Assembly: GCF_001953865.1 (NCBI RefSeq)
Contig: NZ_MQUQ01000025.1
Location: 62,001 to 126,000, forward strand
Direction of reading: 5' to 3'
DNA from: Amycolatopsis coloradensis
Lineage (GTDB): Bacteria; Actinomycetota; Actinomycetes; Mycobacteriales; Pseudonocardiaceae
Length of the DNA: 64,000 nucleotides
This document shows, one piece after another, positions 1 through 8,812 of this stretch. Within the stretch, counting starts at the first letter, position 1; each line of letters begins with the position of its first letter. The position numbers and the translations under genes were made by a program. The notes under the pieces were generated by a model that saw nothing but the letters and a program-made list of their open reading frames with translations, was not told the origin of the DNA and made no database searches.

Positions 1-1861
1 TGACCACGGTTTCGAGCACGCCACGGCTGACCGCGTCACAGAGGATCGCGACGGGTTCGGCGTCGGCGACGATCGACCCGAGCCTGCCTGCCGGGTACTT
101 CGGGTCCAGCGGCACGTACGCGGCGCCCGCCTTGAGCACCCCGAGCAGCGCCGCGACGACGTCGACCGTGCGGTTGACGCTCACTCCGACGAGGCTTCCC
201 GGCCCGGCGCCCGCCCGCAGCAGCCGGTGGGCGATCTGGTGGGCGCGACGCCGCACGGCGCTGTAGTCGAGCACGGCGCCGCCCTGGTTGACCGCGGCCG
301 TGCCGGGTGTCCTCAGCACCTGCGCGTCGAACGCCGCGCCGATCGAGGTTTCGGCGGTGGTGGCCGGGGTCGCGGTGTCGTTCCATCCCGTCGTGAGCTG
401 GATGCGCTCGGGCTCGGTGAGCAGGTCGAGTTCGGGCAAGGGCGCGTCGGGACGCGAGACCCCGGATTCCAGCAGCCGCTCCAGATGGGCCAGCATCCGG
501 TCCATCCGGGCCCGGTCGAACAGGTCGGTGGCGAACTCGATGCCCATCTCGATACCGCCCGCCGACCGCTCGGCGACGCTGAGGGTGAAGTCGAACCGCG
601 CGGTCCCGCTGTGCAAGGGGACCGTCACGACGTCGACGTCGGCCATCCGTACCGGCTTGAGCAGCTCGTTGGTCTGCAGCAGCGCCACCTGGAACAGCGG
701 GTTGGTGTTGAGGTCGCGGACCGGATGCAGCTCGCTGACGAGCTGGTCGAACGGGACGTTCTGGTGCGTGTGCGCCGAGTAGACCGTGTCGCCCGCCCTG
801 GCCAGCAGTTCCCGGAACCCGGGCCCGCCCGCGGTGGACACCCGCAGCACCACGGTGTTGGCGAAGTAGCCGATCAGCGGTTCGAGCTCGGGCCGGGTGC
901 GCCCGGCGAAGGTGGTGCCCGCGACGATGTCGTTCTGGCCGGTGTAGCGGCTGATCAGCGCGGCGAGACCGGCGAGGGCCAACGGCAGCACCCGGGTCGA
1001 GGGGCCGCCGAGGCTGAGCAGCTCACGGTGCAGCTTCGCGGGCAGCAGCCGCTGGACCTGCTCCCCCGCCCAGCTCGGTTCGGCAGGCCGCGGCCGGTCG
1101 GCCGGGAAGCGCACGGTGTCCAGGCCGGCGAGGGTGCCGCGCCAGTAGTCGAGTGACGCGGCGCGCTCCGCCTGTGCGACCGGGCCGCGTTCCCAGTGCG
1201 CGAAGTCGGCGTACTGGATGGGCAGCACGGGCAGCACCGGGGGCCGTCCGGCCCGGCCCGCGGTGTAGAACTCGATGAGTTCCTTGGTCAGGACCTCGGT
1301 GGACCAGGCGTCCGTGGCGATGTGATGCGCGGCAAGCACGAGCAGGTGGTCGTCGGCGGCCATGCGGACCAAGGTGGCTCGGAGCGACGGGTCACGGGCG
1401 AGATCGAATACGCGCCGTCCGGCCTTGGTGACGACGTCCGCGGCCCAGCTTTCCCGCTGGGCGGGGTCGATCTCGCTCAGATCGACCATCGTGAACAGGT
1501 CGTCGTCGGCCACCGTGCCCGGCCGCTGCCGCGGACCGTCGGGCGTGTTGAAGTAGTGCGTGCGCAGTGCTTCGTGCCTGCCGACCAGCCCGATCACCGC
1601 GCGCCGCAGCAGCTCCGGGTCGAGCGGTCCGTGCAGGCGCAGGCCGAGCGAGGTGTTGTAGAGCGGCTTTCCTTCGGCCCACTGGTGCAGCAGCCACAGC
1701 CGCTGCTGGGCGAAGGACAACGGGAGTGGTTCGTCACGACCCACCACGGGCACCCGGTCGACCGGCCGCTGAGCGGCCCGGCGCGCCCGCAGCTCGGACA
1801 CCAGCGCCGCGCGCTGGGCCGGGCTCAGCCGCCCCAATCGCTCCTCAGTGCTCTCCTGCAT
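1..1861 (-). CDS. Non-ribosomal peptide synthetase, C-A..., 3' part missing at window edge
   Basis: Peptide-assembly enzyme. The gene reads leftward from ATG at 1861, preceded by a GAGGAG ribosome site, and is still open at position 1, so only about 620 residues are visible. After a short N-terminal linker there is a full condensation domain: SFAQQRLWLL near residue 50, HHIATDAWST near residue 175, and an N-terminal half like an LCL-type domain. The core motif is HHxxxDA rather than HHxxxDG. An adenylation domain then begins (LKAGAAYVPLDPKYP is visible) and is cut before its substrate pocket, so the substrate cannot be read. It is part of the NRPS cluster. The palindrome at 2001-2059 separates it from the acetyltransferase gene upstream, and any genes beyond the window edge, such as the missing LysW/LysX, would lie downstream of it. 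Confidence 0.93.
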   Translation of the reverse strand, partial: MQESTEERLGRLSPAQRAALVSELRARRAAQRPVDRVPVVGRDEPLPLSFAQQRLWLLHQWAEGKPLYNTSLGLRLHGPLDPELLRRAVIGLVGRHEALRTHYFNTPDGPRQRPGTVADDDLFTMVDLSEIDPAQRESWAADVVTKAGRRVFDLARDPSLRATLVRMAADDHLLVLAAHHIATDAWSTEVLTKELIEFYTAGRAGRPPVLPVLPIQYADFAHWERGPVAQAERAASLDYWRGTLAGLDTVRFPADRPRPAEPSWAGEQVQRLLPAKLHRELLSLGGPSTRVLPLALAGLAALISRYTGQNDIVAGTTFAGRTRPELEPLIGYFANTVVLRVSTAGGPGFRELLARAGDTVYSAHTHQNVPFDQLVSELHPVRDLNTNPLFQVALLQTNELLKPVRMADVDVVTVPLHSGTARFDFTLSVAERSAGGIEMGIEFATDLFDRARMDRMLAHLERLLESGVSRPDAPLPELDLLTEPERIQLTTGWNDTATPATTAETSIGAAFDAQVLRTPGTAAVNQGGAVLDYSAVRRRAHQIAHRLLRAGAGPGSLVGVSVNRTVDVVAALLGVLKAGAAYVPLDPKYPAGRLGSIVADAEPVAILCDAVSRGVLETVV

Positions 1862-2000
1862 CGCGCTCCTCGCCCGCCCAGCGGAAATGGTCGTCACGCA
1901 TCCCCTGGCAGCGTGTCCCGCGCTGGTTCCCCGAACCAGTCGGGGAATTCCCCTACCCATGGGCAGGCAGCCGCCCCGGCAAAGTGCTGTGCCTGCTCCC

Positions 2001-2059
2001 AAGTACATGAAGGTCCCCTTCCTTGCGCCTAGCGCAATGAAGGGGACCTTCATGTACTT
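2001..2059. repeat. Palindromic element, copy 1
   Basis: Perfect 20-base arms (2001-2020 and 2040-2059, beginning aagtacatgaaggtcccctt) enclose a second stem ttgcgc/gcgcaa with loop cta. It is one of three related palindromes in the cluster. The stop codon of the acetyltransferase gene (TGA, 2050-2052) lies inside the right arm. Likely a stem-loop terminator or small dispersed repeat. Confidence 0.9.
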
Positions 2060-2892
2060 CCGGCGCGGCAAGTAAGCGCTGGGGCAGGAAGCCGCCACCA
2101 GGCAAGGAACTCCGGATCACCCAGGCGGGGCTGAGCGTAGGCGGGGATCAGCCCGGCCTGTCCCGGAAAACGGTCCACCGTGTCCGGGCCGGGTGCGGCG
2201 CCCGGTGCCCAGTCGACTCCGCGCAGCACGGCCGCACCGGCGATGCCGCGGTGCCGGTCCAGTCCGGCGGAGACGCCGTCGGGAGCCGGGCCGGTCACGC
2301 GGACGACACCGGTCGGCCGGTCTTCCCACCACGACCGGACGAGCCCCGGTGGCGACGCGGCGAGGTCGGCGGGGTCGGGATAGGTCAGCGACGGCACCGG
2401 CTCGGCGAGCACGCGTTCCATGTGCACCTCGGACAGCGGCTTGTCCGAGGCCGCGAAGTGCCGGACGCTGCGATAGCCGGCGCTGGTGTAGAAAACCGGG
2501 TTTCCCCGCTCCACGACCGCGTCGAGCACCACGTGTGACGCGCCTGCCGCCAGAGCGTCGGCCTCGACGGCCCGCAGCAGCCGGCGGCCGACGCCGAGAC
2601 GGCGGGCCCGCGGGGACACCGCCAGCCTGCGCACCGACCACGCCCGCCCGTCCGGCAGGGCGCGGACCGTGCCCAGCAGGACCGGCCCCGCGGTCGCGGT
2701 CCACAGCCGGTGCCCGCCGTCGAGGTCGGCCAGCACCCCGGCCGCGTCCTCCCTCGCGCCGTCGGCGACCGGAAGCCCGGGGACGAGGTCGCCCGCCCGA
2801 TAGGCGGCACTGGTGAGCGCGGCCACCCGCCGGGCGAGCCCGGCGCTCACCGGCGTCGCGACGGTGATCGTCAAACTGTCCACTGTGGACAT
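2050..2892 (-). CDS. GNAT-family N-acetyltransferase
   Basis: Predicted acetyl-CoA-dependent acyltransferase of 280 residues. The GNAT core covers about residues 10-160. It includes the acetyl-CoA loop region VRRLAVSPRARRLGVGRRLL (an R-x-x-G-x-G/A type signature) and a following FYTSAGY motif typical of GNAT strand 5. The C-terminal 110 residues are less recognisable and carry several Trp residues. The ATG start at 2892 has a GGGGAG ribosome site. The gene is divergent from the C-A-T NRPS at 3057, and its last codons and stop come from the palindromic repeat. A role in modifying or detoxifying the cluster product is possible but is inference only. Confidence 0.8.
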   Translation of the reverse strand: MSTVDSLTITVATPVSAGLARRVAALTSAAYRAGDLVPGLPVADGAREDAAGVLADLDGGHRLWTATAGPVLLGTVRALPDGRAWSVRRLAVSPRARRLGVGRRLLRAVEADALAAGASHVVLDAVVERGNPVFYTSAGYRSVRHFAASDKPLSEVHMERVLAEPVPSLTYPDPADLAASPPGLVRSWWEDRPTGVVRVTGPAPDGVSAGLDRHRGIAGAAVLRGVDWAPGAAPGPDTVDRFPGQAGLIPAYAQPRLGDPEFLAWWRLPAPALTCRAGST

Positions 2893-3056
2893 CTGCTCCC
2901 CGCTTCACTCTTGGTGGTTGCGGACCGAATGTCGCAAAACTCGTCCTCGCGGACCTGTAGGGGTAATGCCGGACTCGTGTCCGCACACCCGAAAAGGACA
3001 TGGTGAAAGCCGCCTCGCGGGCGAGGAACCCTCCGGCACCGAGGAGCCCCATCACC

Positions 3057-6000
3057 ATGTCCATGCCGAATCCGCCAGCACGACCCGACGCCAGTCCGCA
3101 CGCAGGCCTCGCCGAAGCGCGCAAAGCGGTACTGGCGCTGCGGGAACGACAGCAGGCCCTCGGCCAGTCCGGGACCGGCCGAATCATGCCCGCCTCGCGG
3201 GACCGGAAGCTGCCGTTGTCGTTCGCCCAGCAGCGGCTGTGGTTTCTCGACCGGTGGGCGCAAGGCCGCCCGGTCTACAACTCCCCGCTGGTCCTGCGCC
3301 TGCGCGCGGACCTCGATGTCGACGCGCTGCGGCGCGCCCTGACCGACGTCGTCCTCCGGCACGAGGTGCTGCGCACCCGGTACCCCAGCGAGAACGGTGT
3401 GGCGTATCAGGAAGTCGACCCGGCGCCGGATCTACTGGCGTTGCCGGTGCACGACTTCTCCGGCGAACCGGATCCGGAAGCCGCGGCCGCCGGCACCGTC
3501 GAACGACTGGTTCGCGAACCGTTCGACCTCGGCACCGGACCGGTCTTCCGGCCCGCGCTGGCCAAGCTCGGACCGGCCGAGTACGTACTGGTGCTCGCCA
3601 TGCACCACATCGCCACGGACGGCTGGTCGACCGCCATCGTCCTGCGCGAGCTGGTCACCGCCTATCAGCGAGCCACCACCGGCGCCGCGGCCCCGCCGCC
3701 GCTCCCGGTCCAGTTCGCCGACTACGCCGTGTGGCAACGCGGCTGGCTGGCAGGCGAGGCGCCGAAGGCTCAACTCGAGTATTGGCGTGAGCAGCTCCGA
3801 GACCTGCCCACGCTCGACCTGCCCACCGACCGGCCCCGGCCGGCCGAGCGTTCCCAGGCGGGCGCGACCGAGGAGGTGCTGCTGCCGGAGTCGCTGGCCG
3901 GACGGCTCACCGAGGTGGCCAGAACCGAACGGGTCACCGAACTGACCGTCGCGCTGGCCACGTTCACCGCGATCATGTCGCGCTACAGCGGTCAGTCCGA
4001 CGTGGTCGTCGGCTCGATCTTCTCCGGCCGTACCCGGCCCGAGATCGACCCGCTGATCGGCTTCTTCGCGAACACCGTCGTGCTCCGGGTCTCGACCGCG
4101 GGCAACCCGACGTTCCGTGAGCTGCTGGCCCGCACCAGCGACACCGTCATCAAGGCGCACCTCAACCAGGACCTGCCCTTCGGCAAACTGGTCGACGAAC
4201 TCGGCCCCGACCGCGACCCCGGGCGCAACCCGCTGTTCCAGGTTTCGTTCACCCTGCAGCACGCGGGTGTGGAGTCGGCGACCGTCGGCGGGCTCGAGGC
4301 CGAGGTCTACCCCTTCCAGGTCGGCACCGCGCGGTTCGACCTCGCCGTCCAGCTCACCCAGGTCCCCGGGCGGGGCCTGCGGCTGTGGGCGGAGTACTCC
4401 ACGGAACTGTTCGACGTCGCGCGCATCCGGGGGTTGTTCGACCACTACCGGCGAGCGCTGGAGCTGTTCCTCGACGATCCGGGCCTGCGGCTGGGCGGGC
4501 TTCCGCTGCTCAGCGAAGCGGAGTACCAGACCATCGTCGTCGACGACAACCGGACCGAACGTGACTACGGCACTTCGGAGCTCTGCCTGCACCAGCTCTT
4601 CGAGTCCACAGTGGACCGGGTGCCGGACGCGGTGGCCAGCCGGTTCGAAGGCGCCTCGCTGAGCTATCGCGAACTCGACGAAGCGGCCAACAGGCTCGCC
4701 GCGCGGCTGATCGAGACCGGAGTAGGGCCGGAGACGGTCGTCGGGGTGCTGCTCGAACGCGGACCCGGCCTGCCCATCGCGTTCGCCGGCATCCACAAGG
4801 CGGGCGGGGCTTACCTGCCGCTCGACCCCGACCATCCGCCCGCGCGCCGGGAACTGCTGCTCACCGAAGCGCGCGCCGGAATCGTCGTGACGACCGAGGC
4901 GCTGGCCGGAACCGTCCCTCCCGGCGTCCGCACGGTCCGCGTCGACGATCCGTCGCTCGCCGGCCTGCCCGCCACCCGGCCGTCGGTCGAGGTCTCACCG
5001 GACAATCTGGCCTACGTGATCTTCACGTCCGGCTCGACCGGACGGCCCAAGGGCGTGCAGGTCTCGCACCGGTCCATCGCGAATTTCGCGCCCGCGGTGA
5101 TCGAACTGTTCGGACTCCGGGAAGGCGACCGCGTCCTGCAGTTCGCCAACCCGGCGTTCGACGTCAGCCTGTTCGACTTCTTCGGCGCGCTGTGCAGCGG
5201 GGCCACGCTCGTCCAGGCCCCGCGGTCGGATCTGCTGGATCCCGGGCGGCTGACCGGATTGATGCGGTCGGAGCGGGTCACCGTCACCGACCTGCCACCC
5301 GCCGTGCTGCGCCTGCTCTCCCCCGGCGACCTGCCGGACCTGCGTGCGTTGTTCGTCGGTTTGGAAGCCTTCCCCGGCGAGCTGGTCAACGCGTGGAACA
5401 CCGAGGGCAGGCAGTTCCACAACGGCTACGGGCCCACCGAGGCGACGGTCGCCTGCGTGGACTTCCGGTGCCCGCACGAGCATCACGACGCGATGCCGCC
5501 GATCGGCGTGCCGATGGCGAACTACCAGGCCTACGTCGTCGACCGGTTCGGCCAGCCGGTCCCGTCCGGCGTGCCCGGCGAGCTGCTCATCGGCGGCGTC
5601 GGAGTGGCCAGGGGCTACATGAACGCGCCGGGACCCACCGCGGAGAAGTTCGTGCCGGACCCGTTCGGCGGCACCGGAGCGCGGCTGTACCGGACCGGGG
5701 ACCTGGTCCGCCGCCGCGCGGACGGGAACCTGGAGTTCATCGGGCGCATCGACAACCAGGTCAAGATCCGCGGCCTGCGGATCGAGCCGACGGAGATCGA
5801 GCACGCCCTGCTGGCGCTCGACGGGGTCGACGACGCGGCCGTCGTGGTCTCCGGGTCGGGTGGCTCGGCCCAGCTGGTGGCCTATGTCGCGGGTGCCGAT
5901 GTGGATTCCGCGCGGCTGGGTACCGAACTGCGCGGCGCCCTGCCCGTGTACCTCGTGCCCACCCAGTTCGTGACCATGGCGGAACTGCCTCGCGCCGCCA

Positions 6001-6368
6001 GCGGCAAGCTCGACCGCTCGCGGTTGCCGGGTCTCACCCCCGGCGCCGTGGTCGTGGCCGCCGAGCCGCCGAGCACGGCCACGCAGCTCGCGGTGGCCGC
6101 GATCTGGCAGGAGATCCTCGGCGTCGAGAAAATCTCCCTGGGCGACGGGTTTTTCGCCATCGGCGGCAGTTCCCTCAAGATCACCCAGGTCGCCACCCGC
6201 GTTCACGAGACCTTCGGCGTCCGGCTGGAGCTTCGGGAGCTGTTCCAGTACGCCACCCTCGGCGAACTGGCCGAGCTCGTCGAGAAACGGGAGTTGGAAA
6301 ACGTGTCGGCGGACGAACTGGCCGCGCTGCTCGACGAGGTCGATCCGGACGGCGGGCCGACCCGATGA
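3057..6368 (+). CDS. Non-ribosomal peptide synthetase, complete C-A-T module
   Basis: Assembly-line module of 1103 residues. ATG 3057 is chosen because GAGGAG (3041-3046) lies 10 bases upstream; a longer frame opens at GTG 3000. The condensation domain (about 45-470) has the intact HHIATDGWST motif (residue 183 on). The adenylation domain (about 500-990) has FTSGSTGRPKG, GYGPTE, YRTGDL and the GKLDR lysine. The thiolation domain (about 1010-1085) has IGGSS, with the likely phosphopantetheine serine at 1039. Hand alignment to GrsA gives pocket residues D-V-F-D-F-G-G-V-A-K. This does not match a standard code I know; the acidic residue at the T278 position resembles arginine-type pockets and would suit a basic side chain. 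The gene overlaps the next gene by 4 bases, so the module is coupled to the acyl-CoA dehydrogenase pair. Confidence 0.96.
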   Translation: MSMPNPPARPDASPHAGLAEARKAVLALRERQQALGQSGTGRIMPASRDRKLPLSFAQQRLWFLDRWAQGRPVYNSPLVLRLRADLDVDALRRALTDVVLRHEVLRTRYPSENGVAYQEVDPAPDLLALPVHDFSGEPDPEAAAAGTVERLVREPFDLGTGPVFRPALAKLGPAEYVLVLAMHHIATDGWSTAIVLRELVTAYQRATTGAAAPPPLPVQFADYAVWQRGWLAGEAPKAQLEYWREQLRDLPTLDLPTDRPRPAERSQAGATEEVLLPESLAGRLTEVARTERVTELTVALATFTAIMSRYSGQSDVVVGSIFSGRTRPEIDPLIGFFANTVVLRVSTAGNPTFRELLARTSDTVIKAHLNQDLPFGKLVDELGPDRDPGRNPLFQVSFTLQHAGVESATVGGLEAEVYPFQVGTARFDLAVQLTQVPGRGLRLWAEYSTELFDVARIRGLFDHYRRALELFLDDPGLRLGGLPLLSEAEYQTIVVDDNRTERDYGTSELCLHQLFESTVDRVPDAVASRFEGASLSYRELDEAANRLAARLIETGVGPETVVGVLLERGPGLPIAFAGIHKAGGAYLPLDPDHPPARRELLLTEARAGIVVTTEALAGTVPPGVRTVRVDDPSLAGLPATRPSVEVSPDNLAYVIFTSGSTGRPKGVQVSHRSIANFAPAVIELFGLREGDRVLQFANPAFDVSLFDFFGALCSGATLVQAPRSDLLDPGRLTGLMRSERVTVTDLPPAVLRLLSPGDLPDLRALFVGLEAFPGELVNAWNTEGRQFHNGYGPTEATVACVDFRCPHEHHDAMPPIGVPMANYQAYVVDRFGQPVPSGVPGELLIGGVGVARGYMNAPGPTAEKFVPDPFGGTGARLYRTGDLVRRRADGNLEFIGRIDNQVKIRGLRIEPTEIEHALLALDGVDDAAVVVSGSGGSAQLVAYVAGADVDSARLGTELRGALPVYLVPTQFVTMAELPRAASGKLDRSRLPGLTPGAVVVAAEPPSTATQLAVAAIWQEILGVEKISLGDGFFAIGGSSLKITQVATRVHETFGVRLELRELFQYATLGELAELVEKRELENVSADELAALLDEVDPDGGPTR

Positions 6369-7516
6369 GCGGCGGCGTTCTGACCGACGCGGAGTTCCGC
6401 GGACGGCTCCGTGAGTTCTTCGCCGAAAAGCGGGTGCGGCGGGAGGTCGAGCGGATGCGACGGCTGCCGCCATCGGAGGAGACCGGGCGGATCGAGGTCT
6501 ACCGCTGGCTCGGCGAACGAGGCTGGCTCGCGCCGCACTGGCCGGTGGAGTTCGGCGGCCTCGGCCTCGGGCCCGCCGAGGCGGCCGCGCTGACCGAGGA
6601 GATGCTGCTGGCCGGTGTGCCCGACGACCTGCACACCCTCAGCATCGGCATCGTCGGCACGTTCCTGCTGCACAGCGGTTCGGCGGCGCAGAAGCAGACG
6701 CATCTGCCCTCGCTGGCCAGTGGCGAGCGGGCGGCCACGGTGCTGTTCACCGAGGCCGAGTGCGGGTCCGACCTCAGCGCGCTGCGCACCTCCGCGAGTC
6801 CGGAGGGCGGTGGCTGGCGGCTGCGCGGTTCGAAGATCTACAACCAGAAGTCGCAGTTCGCCGACATGGCGCTGTGTGCCGCGCGCACCCGGGACAGCGG
6901 TGTCGGCATGGACGGGATCACCCTGTTCCTCGTGCCGCTGACCTCCGCGGGCGTGCATGTCGAGACCGTGCCGTCGCTGGGCAACGACCGGTTCACCCAG
7001 GTGGTGATCGACGGCCTGCTGCTGACCGAGGACGCCGTCGTCGGCGCGCCACACGACGGCTGGACCCTGATGAACGACCTGCTGCTGCTCGAACGCACCG
7101 GCATCGACTTCCACGCCAAGGCCCGTAGCCTGTTCGACACGGTCATCCGGCGTGCCGCGCAGAGCGGGAAGCTCGATGATCCGGCCTACGCCCACCCTCT
7201 TGCCGAGCTCGACGCCCGGCTGTCGGCGGCGGAGGCACTGGCCTGGCGGCAGGTCCGCAACCTCACGCGGGGTGAGCCGGACCCGGTCGGTTCCGCGATG
7301 GCCAAGTGGTACGCCTCGGAGCAGGTCCGGCCGATCCTGCGCGCCGCCGCCGAAGTCGACGGGCTCGACGCGGCCCTGTCCGGATGGGACGAGGACGCCC
7401 CCGAAGACGGAGTGCTGGAGGCCGCCTACCGCACCGGCCCCAGCCACCGGCTCGCCTCCGGCACCTCCGAGGTGATGCTCTACCTGATCGCGGCGAGTGG
7501 ACTGGGACTTCTCTGA
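6365..7516 (+). CDS. Acyl-CoA dehydrogenase family protein, catalytic subunit of a likely pair
   Basis: FAD-dependent dehydrogenase-like protein of 383 residues. The start ATG overlaps the NRPS stop (ATGA, 6365-6368). Family features are the mid-domain FTEAECGSDLSAL flavin-binding segment, the beta-domain GSKIYNQKSQFADM, and a C-terminal helical domain ending in SGTSEVMLYL, where the Glu is in the position of the usual catalytic base. It is followed directly by a second, shorter family member lacking that Glu, an arrangement like the heteromeric dehydrogenases of steroid side-chain breakdown (FadE26/FadE27 type). In this cluster it probably desaturates an acyl or aminoacyl thioester, perhaps on the preceding carrier domain. 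The substrate is unknown. Confidence 0.9.
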   Translation: MSGGVLTDAEFRGRLREFFAEKRVRREVERMRRLPPSEETGRIEVYRWLGERGWLAPHWPVEFGGLGLGPAEAAALTEEMLLAGVPDDLHTLSIGIVGTFLLHSGSAAQKQTHLPSLASGERAATVLFTEAECGSDLSALRTSASPEGGGWRLRGSKIYNQKSQFADMALCAARTRDSGVGMDGITLFLVPLTSAGVHVETVPSLGNDRFTQVVIDGLLLTEDAVVGAPHDGWTLMNDLLLLERTGIDFHAKARSLFDTVIRRAAQSGKLDDPAYAHPLAELDARLSAAEALAWRQVRNLTRGEPDPVGSAMAKWYASEQVRPILRAAAEVDGLDAALSGWDEDAPEDGVLEAAYRTGPSHRLASGTSEVMLYLIAASGLGLL

Positions 7517-8580
7517 TGACCATGACGGCTGATCTCACCGCCCTGTTCGACGACGAGACCACGCCGTTGCTGCGACGGCTCGGGCAACGCGCGCGAGGCG
7601 CGGGGGCCGACGCCGCGCCCGACCCTGTCGACACCGAAACCCGGCAGCAGGTGTGGTCGGCGCTGACCGGGCTCGGCGCCCTGTCCGGGCTGCGGGCCCC
7701 GGCCGAGCCCGAAACCTTCGCCCGGCTGCTGGACGTGGCCGACCTGATGGGCGCGGCGCTGTACCAGAGCCCGTTCCCCGACACGGTCACCGCCGCCGAT
7801 CTGCTCGGCGTCAGCGGGAAAACCGTGCTGCGGGACGGGATCACCGAGCACGGCCGGACCGTCGCGCTCGCGCCGCGGGCCCACGGCACCGATCATCCGG
7901 CGAGCCCGGCGCCGTGGCAGGTCTCCCCCGACGGCACGACCGTCACCGCGGTCCGGAAGTTCGTCGGGTTCGCCGCCGAGGTCGACGATCTGCTGGTACT
8001 AGGTACGGCGAACGGCCGGGTGCTCGCCGGGCTGGTCGCGGTCGACCAGCCAGGGGTCCGGGCGCGCCGTCAGGACGACGTGGCGGCCGGCGACCTGTAC
8101 GCGGTGACGCTGGAGTCGGCCGTGGTCACCGACGGCGTCTTCGACGTCGACTACCCGGGTGTGCTCGCCAGAGCCAGGGTCAGGCACGGGGCCTACCTGA
8201 TCGGCGCGGCCAGGGCGGCGGTCCGGCTCACCGGCGCGTACCTGCGGTCGAGGAACGCCTTCGGCGCGCCGCTGGCCAAGTCGACGGTGCTCGCGCACCG
8301 GCTCGCCGGGCTGGCCGCCGAAGCCGAAGCGGTACGGGCGCTGGCCGACACGGCCGCCGAACAAGGCGCGGACGCCCGGGCCGGCGCGCGGATCGCGTTG
8401 CTGGCGGGCGAAGTCGTCCGGCGCAGTGCGGAGGAGGCTGTCCACCTGCACGGCGCGTTCGGCATGACCGACCGCTGCGACGCGCAGCTTTTCTACCGGC
8501 GCGCGCTCGTCGACGGCCAGTGGTACGGCACCGCCACCGCCCTCCGCGCCGAACTCGCGGCCGCGCTCGCCCGCCGATAG
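7516..8580 (+). CDS. Acyl-CoA dehydrogenase family protein, non-catalytic partner subunit
   Basis: 354-residue member of the acyl-CoA dehydrogenase fold. ATG 7516 shares one base with the preceding stop (TGATG). The C-terminal helical domain is recognisable: RHGAYLIGAARAAVRLTGAY, then RNAFGAPLAKSTVLAHRLA, and EAVHLHGAFGMTD near residue 312. The segment where the catalytic Glu would sit reads WYGTATALRAEL without it. The N-terminal domain is short and poorly conserved. This is typical of the beta-type subunit in alpha2beta2 dehydrogenases, so I infer a heteromer with the protein encoded just upstream. It is the last gene of the NRPS-dehydrogenase operon; the palindrome at 8736-8796 follows. 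Confidence 0.85.
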   Translation: MTMTADLTALFDDETTPLLRRLGQRARGAGADAAPDPVDTETRQQVWSALTGLGALSGLRAPAEPETFARLLDVADLMGAALYQSPFPDTVTAADLLGVSGKTVLRDGITEHGRTVALAPRAHGTDHPASPAPWQVSPDGTTVTAVRKFVGFAAEVDDLLVLGTANGRVLAGLVAVDQPGVRARRQDDVAAGDLYAVTLESAVVTDGVFDVDYPGVLARARVRHGAYLIGAARAAVRLTGAYLRSRNAFGAPLAKSTVLAHRLAGLAAEAEAVRALADTAAEQGADARAGARIALLAGEVVRRSAEEAVHLHGAFGMTDRCDAQLFYRRALVDGQWYGTATALRAELAAALARR

Positions 8581-8735
8581 CCCGCCCGCACACACGTGTT
8601 CTCCGCCCGCTCTCGCGAGATCGCCGTCCGAGGAACGAAACCCAGCCTTGGGGTGGCTTCTCAGCCTCGCTAACCGTCCACAGAGGACACTGACCGAGGA
8701 GAAATGTCCACTTGCGTCTAGTTTGACCGTATCCT

Positions 8736-8796
8736 CAAGTACATGATGGCCCCCTTCCTTGCGCCTAGCGCAAGGAAGGGGGCCATCATGTACTTG
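8736..8796. repeat. Palindromic element, copy 2 (perfect 29-bp stem)
   Basis: A perfect inverted repeat: 29-base arms at 8736-8764 and 8768-8796 with the 3-base loop cta. The left arm begins caagtacatgatggccccc. It lies between the convergent ends of the dehydrogenase gene (8580) and the sulfotransferase gene (8813), so a two-way transcription terminator is the simplest role. It shares the core ccttccttgcgcctagcgca with copy 1. Confidence 0.92.
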
Positions 8797-8812
8797 CCTG
8801 ACCGCAGCCGCG

